Positions 48,270 through 58,958 of a stretch of 64,000 bases of DNA are shown one piece after another. This stretch comes from Punctularia strigosozonata HHB-11173 SS5 (Eukaryota > Basidiomycota > Agaricomycetes > Corticiales > Punctulariaceae): positions 900,961 through 964,960 of the forward strand of contig NW_006767439.1 in assembly GCF_000264995.1 (NCBI RefSeq). Reading direction: 5' to 3'. The notes below the pieces were generated by a model. It saw only the letters and a program-made list of their open reading frames with translations. It did not search any database and was not told the DNA's origin. Position numbers and translations under genes: made by a program. Within the stretch, counting starts at the first letter, position 1, and every line of letters begins with the position of its first letter.

Positions 48270-49596
48270 CTATGGGCCCTTCTGCGCCTCCGCCTTCTTC
48301 TTCTCCGCCCTCTCCGCCTTCTCCCGATCCATCCGCGTCAACAGCGCGCGCGCGCAGCCAACCAGACCTTGGGTCTCCTCCTCCTTCGCGTCGCCGCACG
48401 CCGCCCAGCGGATCCGGCACTTGTCGTCCACGAGGTACACATACCTGTGAAAAAAAAAGAGGAAGAGATGAGCGAGCAGAAAAGTCAGCGAGGCGGAAGA
48501 GCGGGAGGGACGGAGCACGAGAGGGAGGGAAAAGGGGTGAACGAGGGCTCTCACCCAATGTGCTTGTTGACCATGCCCATCTCGTCCCGGAGATACTCCA
48601 TATTCTGACTGCTGACCATGTAGCCCGCGTGGAGGTGCGCCGGCACGGTCTTGCGGATGGAGGAGAGGAAGAGCGAGACGAGGAGCGACTTGAGCAGGTT
48701 TTCTTGGAGGTTGATCTGGACGTATTGGTAGGAGGGGTGGCTGAGGAAGAGCGCGTTCGAGGGGTCCGCGAAGGCCGAGGCGTGGATCTATACCCCCCCC
48801 CCCCAGCCAACACGAAAAATCAATGGAGCCTGAAATGAGGAACGGGAAAAGAGGGGGGTGGGGGACGATGCGTACCTCGGACATGCGCGTGTTGAGCATG
48901 GCGACGACGGAGATCTTGCCGGTCAGGAGCGCGGTGGTGTGCACCTTCTGCCCCGAGTCGAGCGCCGTGCCGGCGATGTCCGGAAAGTAGAGCGCTTTCT
49001 GTTCGTCGTTAAGCGGCAGTCAATTAGAGAGCACAAAAGCGACAGAGACGGAAAGGACACACGTCTTCCCGTATGAGCACCCGCGGCGCGATCCACGTCT
49101 TGCCGCCGTGCCGCCGCGTCGCGTTCAAGTCGGACCAGTAGCCGGTGCCAACCTGTTTGATCCTATATGTTCATGTCTTTAAGGATGACCGCGACGGAGT
49201 GAGAGAGAGAGAGAGAGAGAGGGATAAGTACAGGTGCTGCCGCTTCGCGAGCCGCTTGTCCTGGTCGAGCAGGTCGGCGCGGCGCTGCTCCCACGACCGC
49301 GCGAGCGTCGAGGGCGGCTCGCGCACGCCGAGGGGTCGTTGTAGAAACGGTAACGCGTCGTCGGCCTTCTTCTTCGTTTCTGGCTCTTGCTCCGTTGCTG
49401 GGGTGTCCGGTGCTTTGCCCTTGCCTTTCGCGTCGGGCGACGCGGAAGTGGAAGCTGCTGCTTCCTCAACCTTGGGCGTGGTGGACGCGCATCGGCGTTG
49501 CCAGCTACAAGAAAGCTGATATCGTGGAGGATGTGAAGCGAGAGGAATCCGCCGTCGGGGCAGCGAACGCGAGCACCTCGTCGTTGCGCTGAGCAT
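48270..49596 (-). CDS. atp10: ATP10, mitochondrial ATP synthase assembly factor
   Basis: Inner-membrane chaperone needed for assembly of the Fo part of ATP synthase (known for yeast Atp10). Exons are 49596-49232, 49162-49063, 48998-48876, 48787-48555 and 48444-48270 (331 aa). The start at MLSATTRCSRSLPRRR gives an Arg/Ser-rich presequence. The conserved body reads LGVREPPSTLARSWEQRRADLLD, then GYWSDLNATRRHGGKTWIAP, ALYFPDIAGTAL and YLRDEMGMVNKHIGYVYLVD, ending CRIRWAACGDAKEEETQGL. A basic Lys/Glu helix extends past the usual end. The first intron carries a (CT)n run and the third a poly-pyrimidine tract with about 11 C. Confidence 0.88.
49198..49221. repeat. (GA)n microsatellite in ATP10 intron 1
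   Basis: About eleven GA units, inside the first intron of ATP10, where they read as a (CT)n pyrimidine tract on the coding strand. Confidence 0.85.
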
Positions 49597-50196
49597 GCTG
49601 CCGCTCGAGCGCCGGAAGTCAAAGAGGAAGGAGGGCACAGCCACGCCGCCTTCCGATGACGATCGAATTTCGAGACTCGAGGTGACCGTGAAGCGGCAGG
49701 CATCCAGGAGAAAGGCGACATATGAATATAGTTACATGGTCCTTGCCTTACTCTCGGCAGTAACAGGTGGCCATGCACTCGTCGGTATCGTCGAGGAGGT
49801 GTCGCGGGGAACGCTGCCCGATCTCTGAGCCATACGGGGACCAACCCTAACCTCTTTCGGCTGCCACGACAATCCGCCACCCTCCTCTCCTCCTCCTCCT
49901 TGCTCCTGAGAACGCCTAGAAATATCCTACGCAGGCGCCGACGACTCTGGCCGCGTCGGTTAATAGCAGGTTTCAACTCGGACGCACCAATTCAGCGGCG
50001 TGCTCTCGCCGCTGACAATCCCTGAGACCCGGGTCTAAGGCGGACCTGAGCTTTGCTATCAGCCAGTGGAACGTGGCCAGGGTGTTTCATCCGGCCCAAT
50101 CGCCCTGCGCCCCACCACCACTCGCTCTGGTCCCCCTTATCTGCTGCTGGTCCCGACGACGACGAGCGTGACGACGACACAGGCCACGCGCCCACC
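49597..50196. other. Divergent promoter region, ATP10 / GT61
   Basis: 600 bp between start codons of divergent genes. Upstream frames on the plus strand join the GT61 frame but their ATG is not favoured. No other element was identified. Confidence 0.45.
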
Positions 50197-52173
50197 ATGA
50201 ACAGCCGCCCCTCCACCTCATCCTGGACCGCCCCGCCCAGCCGGCGCGAGCTCACCCTGCTCATCTTCTCCCTCACCCTCTTCGTCCTCTCCTATAACCT
50301 CGACTCCTCCATCTCCTCCTCCCCTTACATTCTCAAATCCCTCCCCTTCTCCTCCTCCTCCCCTGCCTCGATTCCGCTCGACTACGACGGTCGCCGCCCG
50401 GTGCCCTTCCGGGACGACCTCGAGAAGGAGATCGTCGGCGACTGGGGATGGCGCCAGGGCGAGGTCGCCGAGGGAACGGGACGCCCCCCGGTCGGCGAAG
50501 GCCAGGAGTACCAGAAGAACTCGACCTGGAACGGCGTCCTGCGCGGCGACAGGAGCCCTAAGGGGCTCATCCGCACGAGCACCAACGAGGAGAGCGTCCG
50601 GTTCGACGACGGCTTCCCGACGACGCGGATCACGTACCATTCTCCAGGCAAGTCCGGGCCCCCCACTCCGTTTCCTTTGTGAGACGATACGCGCTGACAC
50701 GAAAACACGCCCGCGTTATTTTCAGGATACACGGTGCTCGAGAACGTGGTCCTCGCCGCCGGCACGTTCTTCATCGTGACCGACACGCCCGGCTCCGTCC
50801 CGGCTCTGGACGAGATCGGCTCGTCACGCGAAGACCCGGGCGCACCACCGCGGCCGCACGACTGGCAAGTCGTCTCGCGCGCTCTCGCGGCCGAAATATT
50901 CCCCGACCACGGCGCCAAGTACGTCTCTCTTCCTATCATCTCGCCCCGACCCCTTCTAACTCTCATCTCGCGCTTAGAATACACGGCACGACCTGGCTCT
51001 CCACCGGACCTTACGCGTCACAAGACACCTACACCATCCCCTCGCTCTACGCCGCCCACGCCCTCTCCATCTCCTCTTCCTCTTCCTCCTCCTCTCTAAA
51101 CTTACCCCCGCCCCCAGCACCGCTCCGCCTCCTCCATCCCTCCGTGCACTTCTACGCCGATCCGACCCCGGACGTCGACATCCACAACCCGGGCTGGGAC
51201 TTCCTCCCCCCGCGCGTGCTCTCCTACACCGGCATCTCCCCCGCCACCCGGCTCGCCGCCTTCCCGAGCCTCGGGCTGATGATGAAGGAGGACTGGGAGG
51301 ACTTCGTCGGGATGGACGTGCCCTTCGTGCTCGAGCGGCTCGTCGTGGCCGACCGCGGCGCCGCGTACCGCCACCTACCCGACGACGTGGGCGAAGCCGG
51401 CGTCGCGTTCGAGCGCGTCCTCGCCGACGCGTCCTCCTCCCGACTCCAACAGCAGCAACATCAGGGTCAGGAAGGGAAGGGCGCGTGGTGGGCCCCCGCG
51501 CGCGACACGCTGCTGCTCAACATGGGCCTCGACCCGGAGACGCTCGCCGGCGGGACGAGGAAGCCGGTGGTGACGTACGTCTCCGCGCGGTCGTTCGACC
51601 CGGAGCAAGAGCGGTGGGACGACCGCGCGGACGACCGGTGGTTCGTGCGCGAGGAGGACGAGAAGGCGCTCGTGGACCGGCTGAGGAGGCAGGGCGGATG
51701 GGACGTGCGCGTCGTCAACGTCGGCGGGCGCACGGGCTGGCGCGAGCGCATGACCGCCGTCGTCCACTCGTCGGTACGTCCTCCCACTCGCTTCACCCGC
51801 CCCCTTCGAATGTGTTCTGAGTGTTTTGTGCGGGTGTGGTAGGTGATCGTCGGCGCGCACGGCCGCGCGCTCGCGGACGCGCCGTTCCTCCGCCCCGCGG
51901 CCGGCGTCGTCGAGCTCTTCCCGGACGGCGTCTTCGTACGCGACGCGAGCGCGTTCGCGCGCGCCATGGGGCACGCCTACGTCGCGGTCCAGGCCGGACG
52001 GTGCGTTTCTGTTCTCTCCAACCTTTCCCCCTCGGTGGTCTGATATCAATCGCCCTAGATCGTTCAAGGACGAGCTTCCAGCCGTCAGGTTCGCGGAGCC
52101 GTCCGACCCGCACGAGTTCGGCGCGGACGCGAACGCGGTCGTCGAGGCCGTCAAGCAGGCGCTCGCACGATGA
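50197..52173 (+). CDS. Glycosyltransferase family 61 protein (DUF563)
   Basis: Predicted Golgi type II glycosyltransferase, donor and acceptor unknown. Exons are 50197-50647, 50726-50918, 50978-51773, 51843-52000 and 52059-52173 (570 aa). A short cytosolic Ser/Pro head comes first, then one TM helix (LTLLIFSLTLFVLSYNL). A stem region precedes the lumenal domain, which starts near YHSPGYTVLENVVLAAGTFFIVTD. GT61 signatures: LLLNMGLDPET, VVTYVSARSFDPEQERW (equivalent of the x-x-Y-x-R strand), DVRVVNVGGRTGWRERM, and VIVGAHGRALADAPFLRPAAGVVELFP, the GxHGxxL...P...E.FP motif. A low-complexity (S)n run is in exon 3. The first intron (50648-50725) is GC-AG with a consensus GCAAGT donor. Codon use is very GC-rich compared with neighbours. 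Confidence 0.87.
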
Positions 52174-52599
52174 GATGTTCTAAAAGAAACGAACGTTATG
52201 GTACTGACATGCATCTCATTTCCTCTTGGGACACTCGCAACTCCTTTCGCATATCCTCATACACAACGTAGCAAAGTAGATCATCGTCGTTTCTTGTCGC
52301 CGCTAATAGCTATTTACATATACTACCATTTCCGTGGCCTGCTACGGTCTGCGTCTGGAGGGTACGTCCAAGATCCTGGCCAACGCCGTGCTTTACCAGT
52401 TAGAACCTGGTCCGTTACGTCGACCCAGTTTGTTGACTCAAGCATAGCGCGGTGACATTCTTAGATGCGAAGTCAGAACATACGGAATATCATGTCGATG
52501 TATACGAGGCTGCCATGTTATGGTTACACACTAGTAGATGCAATAACTTATACAAATGAGGACACCAATCATCCCAAACGTCTAACACGGACAAGGAGC
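52174..52599. other. Convergent intergenic region, GT61 / H2A
   Basis: 3' regions of two convergent genes. Nothing recognised. Confidence 0.5.
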
Positions 52600-53123
52600 T
52601 TAAACCTCTTGCGAGCCCTCGGCCTTGCCCTTCTTGCCCGTTGCGGTAGGCAGAAGCTCTGGCCGGATGAATGGCACGACACCACCCTGCGAGATGACGA
52701 CGTCGCCAAGGAGCTTGTTCAGCTCCTCGTCGTTCCGGATGGCAAGCTGCAAGTGACGGGGGACGATACGCTGCTTCTTGTTGTCGCGCGCAGCGTTGCC
52801 GGCGAGCTCGAGAATCTCGGCGGCAAGATATTCAAGGACGGCGGCGAGGTACACTGGATGGGGGATGTCAGGCTTTGCGCAACGGAACTGAAATGGGAGT
52901 ATCTTACCGGGTGCACCGGCACCGACACGCTGTGCGTAATTGCCCTTCTTCAAGAGACGGTGGATACGACCAACGGGGAACTGTAAATGATGCGTCAACC
53001 TTGAGGCCAAAGATGAAGACCACAACGCACCTGCAAACCCGCGCGCGCAGAGCGCGACTGAGTCTTGGCGTCACCGGACCCAGCCTTGCCAGAGGAAGAC
53101 TTGCCAGCTTTTCCTAGAAGCAT
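52600..53123 (-). CDS. hta1: Histone H2A
   Basis: Core nucleosome histone. Exons are 53123-53031, 52980-52908 and 52853-52600 (139 aa). The fold is complete: [81 protein letters not shown] in pieces across exons, then [13 protein letters not shown]. The C-terminus is SQEV, an SQE-type motif like that phosphorylated in yeast H2A (gamma-H2A role). Residues before the acidic patch and RNDEEL are canonical H2A, not H2A.Z. The start is tentative. ATG at 53123 gives [12 protein letters not shown], but the TTCTAG just after it resembles a splice acceptor. A further ATG at 53272 followed at once by GTGCGT may be the true first exon, though its phase does not close. Confidence 0.88.
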
Positions 53124-54243
53124 AAGATGTGCGTGAGCCAACCAATCCTACACTTCGTTCCATCCCATTTCAGGGTGTAGATGAACATAGACAAGCACCT
53201 TTTCCAGACTAGATATGCCAAAACCCGTCAGCGTCGCCGCCGGGTGTAAGAACGACGCGATCGACGCACCATTTCGACTATAGATTGTCTTCGAGGTGAG
53301 TGCGGTAGATGTGAAGGGCGGAGGTGCGGCGGATGGACGTGGACGTTGGAAGCAAAGTGGGGCTAATGGCGCCGGTGAAGGAGGCGCGACGCTTTATACG
53401 GACGTGAAAGCGCATCACGTGTGGCAGCGTCTTGGGTGGCGGTGCCATCGACGCGTTTTTCGTTGATTTCGAGGTCACGCGTGACCGAGGACGACGCGTC
53501 CCGTTGTGGGCTCATGTTCGCTTGCATGTTGACGATCTCGTTGAAGTCGAAAGTCTCGGATTGTTCCTCCTATCCATCGTGGATACCGTCCGTCAATGAT
53601 ACTCGCTCTTACACGAGCCGGCGTCGTCGCTTCTGGGCCAGTGTCGAAACTTAAGGCAACGCTCAGTGCTGAGGCGATCTGCGATTTGGACGAGCTGGAG
53701 TTCTATTGACTGAAGGGTGGCCGCTACCGACGATCGTGTCTGACTGACGAATATCATCATATCGAGGGTGGCAGATCGTCTACTCGAATCTCTCCCATGT
53801 TAGGGGCTGCATTCGTAAAGGAGTCGGACGAGAATATCGACATCAGCCGTGAACCGCCATATCCGACATTTCCGCCTTCCGGTCTCCTAGTTTGGCCTCT
53901 CCGGTGTTTGATCACCCGCTGGATTCTCATTCGGGGCCAAGTTTCGGATCTTCTCGTCTACTGATTATACCTCAGGCCCTCCCATTCAATACATGCGTCC
54001 CGCTCGCTTCTTCCGCCTCATCCGCTTCCTCATAGAATCGTTCCGCGACGGGCTAGCGCAAGCTCGACAATGTCAGCAACCACGGGATATCTCGTCTCGT
54101 GCATGCCGTTCCCGCCCCGTCCGCGACGATAAATGCCAGCGGTTGCAGAATTCCTAGCTCAGTGCACAACCATAACCAACCCTCCCCGGTTAGCGCTACA
54201 CCCCGCCTCCTATTTACGCCTTTACGACCTTCACGACAACGCC
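53124..54243. other. Intergenic, H2A promoter side
   Basis: 1.1 kb without a supported gene. No divergent H2B gene is present, although H2A and H2B are often paired. A TATA box for H2A lies at 53391-53398. Confidence 0.5.
53391..53398 (-). promoter_or_regulatory. TATA box of histone H2A
   Basis: TATAAAGC on the minus strand, about 120 bp upstream of the ATG at 53272 and 270 bp upstream of the ATG at 53123. This favours a 5' exon or leader between them. Confidence 0.45.
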
Positions 54244-54838
54244 ATGTTTACAACACGCTGCACCGTGGTCGCTATCCTGGCTATCATCAACTTTACTCTA
54301 CTCGCAGTAGGAGCGCCCAGCCCCGCAAACCCAGACGCATCGACCGTCCCATCTTCGCCACCTTTCGCTGGGATCACGAAGAACGATAATAGTGACAACT
54401 CCATGGGCACTAGCGTCGCGCTCTGGGTCACCGTCATCGTGGCGCTGTTCGTCATCATCGGCATCGTGTTTCTCTGCAGTACCCGCAGCAGTCTCTCCTG
54501 GCTCTGGTCTCGGAAGAGCGGCAAAAGCCCGAGCGAGGTGCCCCCGCCCCGTCTCGGTCCCGTAACCAATTCCGCAGGCGTTCCCGAGCTCGGGTACCAG
54601 CTTGGTCAGCCCACCATCGCCGGTGAGTTTGTGCATCATCCTTCTAATCCTTGACGATTGCTGAGCCCGGCGGAATGCAGAGCGCGTCAACCAGCCCCTT
54701 ACTCCTCCTCCGGCATACATACGGACCCCACCCGTGCCACCTGTACAAGTCCGGGATATCAGCAGCAACGACGGAGAGGCAGCCGGCATCAAGTCGCTGA
54801 AGCCACTACACCAACAAAGCTCAACATCTTCGATGTAG
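54244..54838 (+). CDS. Small single-pass membrane protein with PPxY motif
   Basis: Not recognised as a known family. Exons are 54244-54622 and 54681-54838 (178 aa). A signal peptide MFTTRCTVVAILAIINFTLLAVGAPS comes first in two hydrophobic blocks. A short lumenal Pro/Ser/Thr segment with Asn sites follows. One transmembrane helix (VALWVTVIVALFVIIGIVFL) then leads to a basic stop-transfer SLSWLWSRKSGK and a cytosolic tail of about 90 residues. The tail holds LTPPPAYIRTPPVPP, with a PPAY (PPxY) site for WW domains. PPxY membrane proteins often recruit Nedd4/Rsp5 ubiquitin ligases; that role is inference. The ATG at 54133 upstream in frame would bury the signal peptide and is not preferred. Confidence 0.62.
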
Positions 54839-55086
54839 CAGAGCGTGCATTACACACTAGCAAGGCGATGTGACGCGCTCGAGCAGCTATGAAATACATC
54901 ATTTTAATTGAGCATGAGCTGGGATATGCGAATTGAGATAGTGAACGCCCGCTTGGCTAGCAATGAATTACTGTAAGAAGTTTCTATGAGCGATGTCCAC
55001 GCCTACGTTCTGTGTGGTGAGGTCACAAGGTTAGCCAAAACTTCATACTGGGCATTTTGTTGGTAGCCTACCATGCAAACGGAGAT

Positions 55087-56371
55087 CTAGTCCGAGCCAA
55101 GCGATAGCCCCAGTAGGCCGGCATCCAGAGTGTCGTCTTCATCTGGGGTTTCGAGAAGAATACTGCGCTTGGATATTTTCCCCGACGCAATGGCCGCGAA
55201 ACCAAACCAAGACAAGAGATAGTTGGCAGTCAGTTCCTCGGGCTCCGACATGTACAAGTATCCGTCTTGTCGCACGAAGAAAGTCGTGCTGGCATACGAC
55301 GACAGAACTGCATAATCGACGTCCTTCGCGCTCATATGGCCCCAGACCTATGCAAATGTCAGCACACGACGAAGTCGGAAAGCATGGCAGACGAGCCTGA
55401 AGGATAAGTCGCTCCGCACACCCTAAGCGACCGATAACTTGTTTTCGGTGCGTTATAGGAATTCCGTATCTTGCTACTGTTGGCGAACCACTAGGCCTGA
55501 CCTTTTCGAGGTATGTAACGAGGTCCTTGAACGGATACGTGTTCTCGCCGTCGTCGGAGTAAGGCAGTATGGCGGGCGACTTTGACTCCAGCGTCATGAA
55601 GATGCGACCATTAGACCAGAAACACCCGTCCGGGTGGGGCGCACCCCCACAGTTGGTACGGCAATCGGGTCCTTCCGCGGACGGCCCAATGAGAGCAGGA
55701 GCAACATCGGACAAAGGGTCTAGTCGAAGGAGCTGACAAACAGGTCGCACAATGACTGAGCAGATCCATGCGTGCGAGTCCCCTTCGCTGTGAATGACGA
55801 GCGGAAGATTGGCACCCATCTGTACAGGGTTGACGGATGCAATGAAACGGGATTCCGACGGGATGCTAGGATCCAGAGGCATTTGATACACAAAACTGTT
55901 CAAGTAAGCTTCGGCAGCCTCCACCAAATCGTGGATCATCGTCTTGTTCAGGAGGATCCCTTTGAGAGGATGACACCGAAGCATTCTAACTTCCTTTTTG
56001 CCTGGAAGCCGGGTATTTTTGGCCGCATGCTCAAGGATGGGTGGGCACCGCAAGGGCATCCGGCGCAGAAGGTTTGGTAACGTCATGGGGATATCTACCA
56101 TGGAAAAGTCGTCCTTCGTTGAGAGCGGACGTGCTTTGGAAAACACGACTGGGGTTAGATGCAATGAATTAGACGGCAAACCCTTGAATTGCAGAGGCGA
56201 GGGGTCTTCGCTGAGGGCCCGCAAATTTCGCCGACCATGATGTGAAGCATACGGGCTGTCTTCGGTGGAGTCGGGTTGTGGAGGGCGAGACGATGGCTGA
56301 CGAGGTGGTGGTGTGCGAGGCGATCTCGGCAGTCGGTTTGTTGGGAAAGGAAGAGATGGCGGTGCGTCCAT
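55087..56371 (-). CDS. PD-(D/E)XK nuclease-like protein, agaricomycete type
   Basis: Function unknown; the fold is suggested by motif. Exons are 56371-55397 and 55347-55087 (411 aa). The N-terminus MDAPPSLPFPTNRLPRSPRT is Pro/Ser/Thr-rich and disordered. The middle holds LVEAAEAYLNSFVYQMPLDP. The core reads HPDGCFWSNGRIFMTLESKSP: a PD, then 13 residues later E-x-K, the spacing of PD-(D/E)XK nucleases. Then come a helix YPFKDLVTYLEKV, CAERLILQVWGHMSAKDVDYAVLSSY and FFVRQDGYLYMSEPEE. In other agaricomycetes such modules often precede a kinase domain, but here the protein ends without one. The intron 55396-55348 has a GC donor (GCTCGT); no GT donor keeps the frame while giving LILQVWGHM. Confidence 0.6.
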
Positions 56372-57276
56372 GATAAACGGCGCGCAGATTTTAGCTGCAG
56401 AATATGAACTTCTTGGAACCCGGCTTTAAGTAGTGAGCCGTGAAGCATATCCCGCAAAAATCAGCTACATGGCCAGGTGCGTATCTAGTAAGAGAGCCAC
56501 CGTCAATTTCCTCGGACCATCCAGCTCCATCCATCAAGACTGAAGGTGGTGTATTGCCTGCATCGCAATGTATTCTCCCGCGTGGCCTACCGACCGTGCC
56601 AGCCTCCGGGGCGAGAACGTCTTCAACGCGGGAGGCCCACAGCTCCATCAGGAAAAACCGGATTTGCTAAAAACCTCCTAAAACCTCCTAAAACGTACTA
56701 AAACGTGCTCATTTAGTAGCTTTAGAGGGTTTTGGTACCCAATAAGCGTCTCTTTCGATAGTCTGATTTTTCCTGATGTCACCGCGAGCGGCTGCCGATG
56801 GCGCATACGCAATGTGCGCTGGGCCAATATGCCGAGTGAGACATGTACAGAGTCCACCGAGGGGAATGAAGCTGAAAGACTCGATGTCAATGGTGGAATC
56901 AGTGGATCAGTGGATTTCAGGTGCAATTTACTGTATCATCCCCGAAAGGCGTGCGTTGGGGCGATTACTGTTGTCCCAGCTCGAATCCCTCAAAACCACG
57001 CTGAGAGGTGGACGCTGTACACAATAGAAGGAGACGCGTGGCCATGCCGGCATGTGCGGTCGCGAATGTATTGTGGGTGGGCGGTGGCGATAATTCCGAG
57101 TTTAAGCGAGGATCACTGAGAAGATGCTCAGCTTCTGTATTGGCCAACAATGGCGGCCCGGGAAGTCACCAAGCATCACGTGCTCACAAACCGTCCATAA
57201 AGGGCGACAAGTCAGTTCTTTCGAACTTAGCTAGCGCACCTCCCTAACTGCTGCACTCTTCAAAATCAGCTGCAAC
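56372..57276. other. Divergent region, PD-(D/E)XK gene / pseudokinase D
   Basis: Contains a short tandem array (AAAACCTCCT-like units, about four copies) at about 56670-56712. An 85-codon minus-strand frame from a real ATG at 56648 might be a 5' exon of the nuclease-like gene or chance. Confidence 0.5.
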
Positions 57277-58270
57277 ATGGACAGCAAATTACATGTCGAT
57301 GTTCCCGGCTACGGCGTCTATAGTTTTTCTCGCGATCCTGCTTGTCGCTGCGCCATCCAGTTGGAGAGCCTTGGCTCACTTGATTCGCTTGAGATCATCA
57401 CGGAGCACGACAACGACATGGTGTGCCGAGCCACATGGACCGGACAGTCAACCAGCAACGAATCCAGTAGCCTCCCCTCATCCGTGGTCTTGAAACTCGT
57501 CTTCTGCGAACCCAACTCTGCGTTCGACATCGAGCTCGAAGCTGAGATGTACGCTCACGCTTCTGGAATCCAGGGCACCGTTATTCCCCGGTGCTTCGGG
57601 CTTTTCAGTGGATCGGCTGTCGACGACGACGACGACACGGCTAAACTGCTCCTGCTGGAGGACTGCGGCGATCCTATGAGGGATCCAGACGGCTCAATAA
57701 CCAACGCCGATGGTTTCTACTTGCCGGATTCGTGAGGCATCCGTTTTCTATCAGATGATTTGCTCTGAATCATTTTTCAGCAAGAAAATTATTAGCCAGA
57801 TTCTTTTGCTGCACCACGACGGTGGCATATTGCATGGGAATCTCGAGGCCAAAAATATTGTCTGGAAGAACGGCAAGCCGGTCATCGTAGACCTCTCGCA
57901 GGCTTCGTTTCATAAATGCTTGCAGAAAATGAGCGTAACTCCGTTGACGCTGGCGCCCAAATTTACTGAATTCGGGTGCGGCGAAATCCACACCGCGTGT
58001 ATCAAATACGGCGTCTGGTTCCGTGGTACGTGTTCCGCCCATACATCTTCTCCTCCCTCATCTTCCCTTCTAGCTCGCATGCCGGTGGGGGGTTTTAATA
58101 TCCCTGCCGACACCATCAAAACTTTAGAAGATGTTCTGGAACCCATTAGACGTCATGGATATCGCATAGATGATGCAGCCACGACGATAGCCCAACAAAT
58201 TCTGGATCACGTCAACTTTCGCAGGAGACATTACCCACAGAGTCTTGCGCGCGAGGACTGCAAGGCTTGA
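57277..58270 (+). CDS. Kinase-like protein D, predicted pseudokinase
   Basis: Paralog of A-C with the same two intron positions. Exons are 57277-57731, 57781-58025 and 58074-58270 (298 aa). The N-terminus MDSKLHVDVPGYGVYSFSRDP matches A (MDDLLYVDL...). The Lys strand VVLKLVFC is kept and LLLLEDCGDPM is the hinge. The catalytic loop reads HGNLEAKN, so the catalytic Asp is Asn. The metal strand is VIVDLSQA, with its Asp intact. The tail is TLEDVLEPIRRHGYR and FRRRHYPQSL. Five consecutive Asp (GAT/GAC codons) form an insertion in the hinge region. Phosphotransfer is therefore doubtful, while nucleotide binding may remain. It is the intact sister of the pseudogene at 21775-22480. Confidence 0.75.
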
Positions 58271-58958
58271 ACCCGTTGACTTTCCGCTTTAGATTCGTAT
58301 ATCCCGTACACGCCTCAGTGGTCCTACTTTGACTGCTACGTTGTACTCGTACCTATATCCTGTCGTATTGGCGTCAGGTTCGCGGCAGTAACAACCCGTA
58401 GAGTGAGAAGGAATGCAGAGTTCCTAGCGAGCTTCAGTTGACTCTAAGCCTGTGAAGAGGACACAATCCCGGCATCTCATACGGTGGCTAGTCTTGCTTT
58501 CTCTGCGACGAATTTCATCCCGTACATTGCCCTGGCTTTCTCCAGGTTGCGTATAGATTCTCAAATACAATCGAGGATTCATACATCACATCAGACCTCG
58601 TCGAGCTCGGTGAACCCTCGCGCTCGTTCTACTCGTCGGTGCGTCTCAGACGTCGGAGTGTTCGTGGTTAGTACGTTACATCGTGTACAGCGGTACGTCC
58701 TGCAGAACGAGCGTCTGTCGTGAGGCTCGGTGGCCCAGTGAGCGATGCGCGTACGTTCCTCAGTTCTCGTAGTACGTCATCATCGGACGCAAATGAGGTA
58801 ATAACGCCACGACATTTCGACATATCTTAGGGCCGGGAGATTGTTCGCAGGTCATACTGAACCGCAATCAATATTGTACAGGTCTAAAGATACAGGAATT
58901 ATCACAGCATCAATGAAGCATATCACAAATAAAGACCAGAAGAGGCAGACAATCGCAT
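58271..58958. other. Convergent intergenic region
   Basis: Lies between gene D and the 3' end of RPB11. Nothing recognised. Confidence 0.5.

Noticed and set aside
52600-53123. H2A.Z variant instead of canonical H2A
   Set aside because: RNDEEL, the [15 protein letters not shown] region and a C-terminal SQE motif are those of canonical H2A.
56394-56648. 85-codon frame starting at a real ATG upstream of the PD-(D/E)XK gene
   Set aside because: No known domain and no clean splice into the next exon; the ATG at 56371 gives the usual Pro-rich start.
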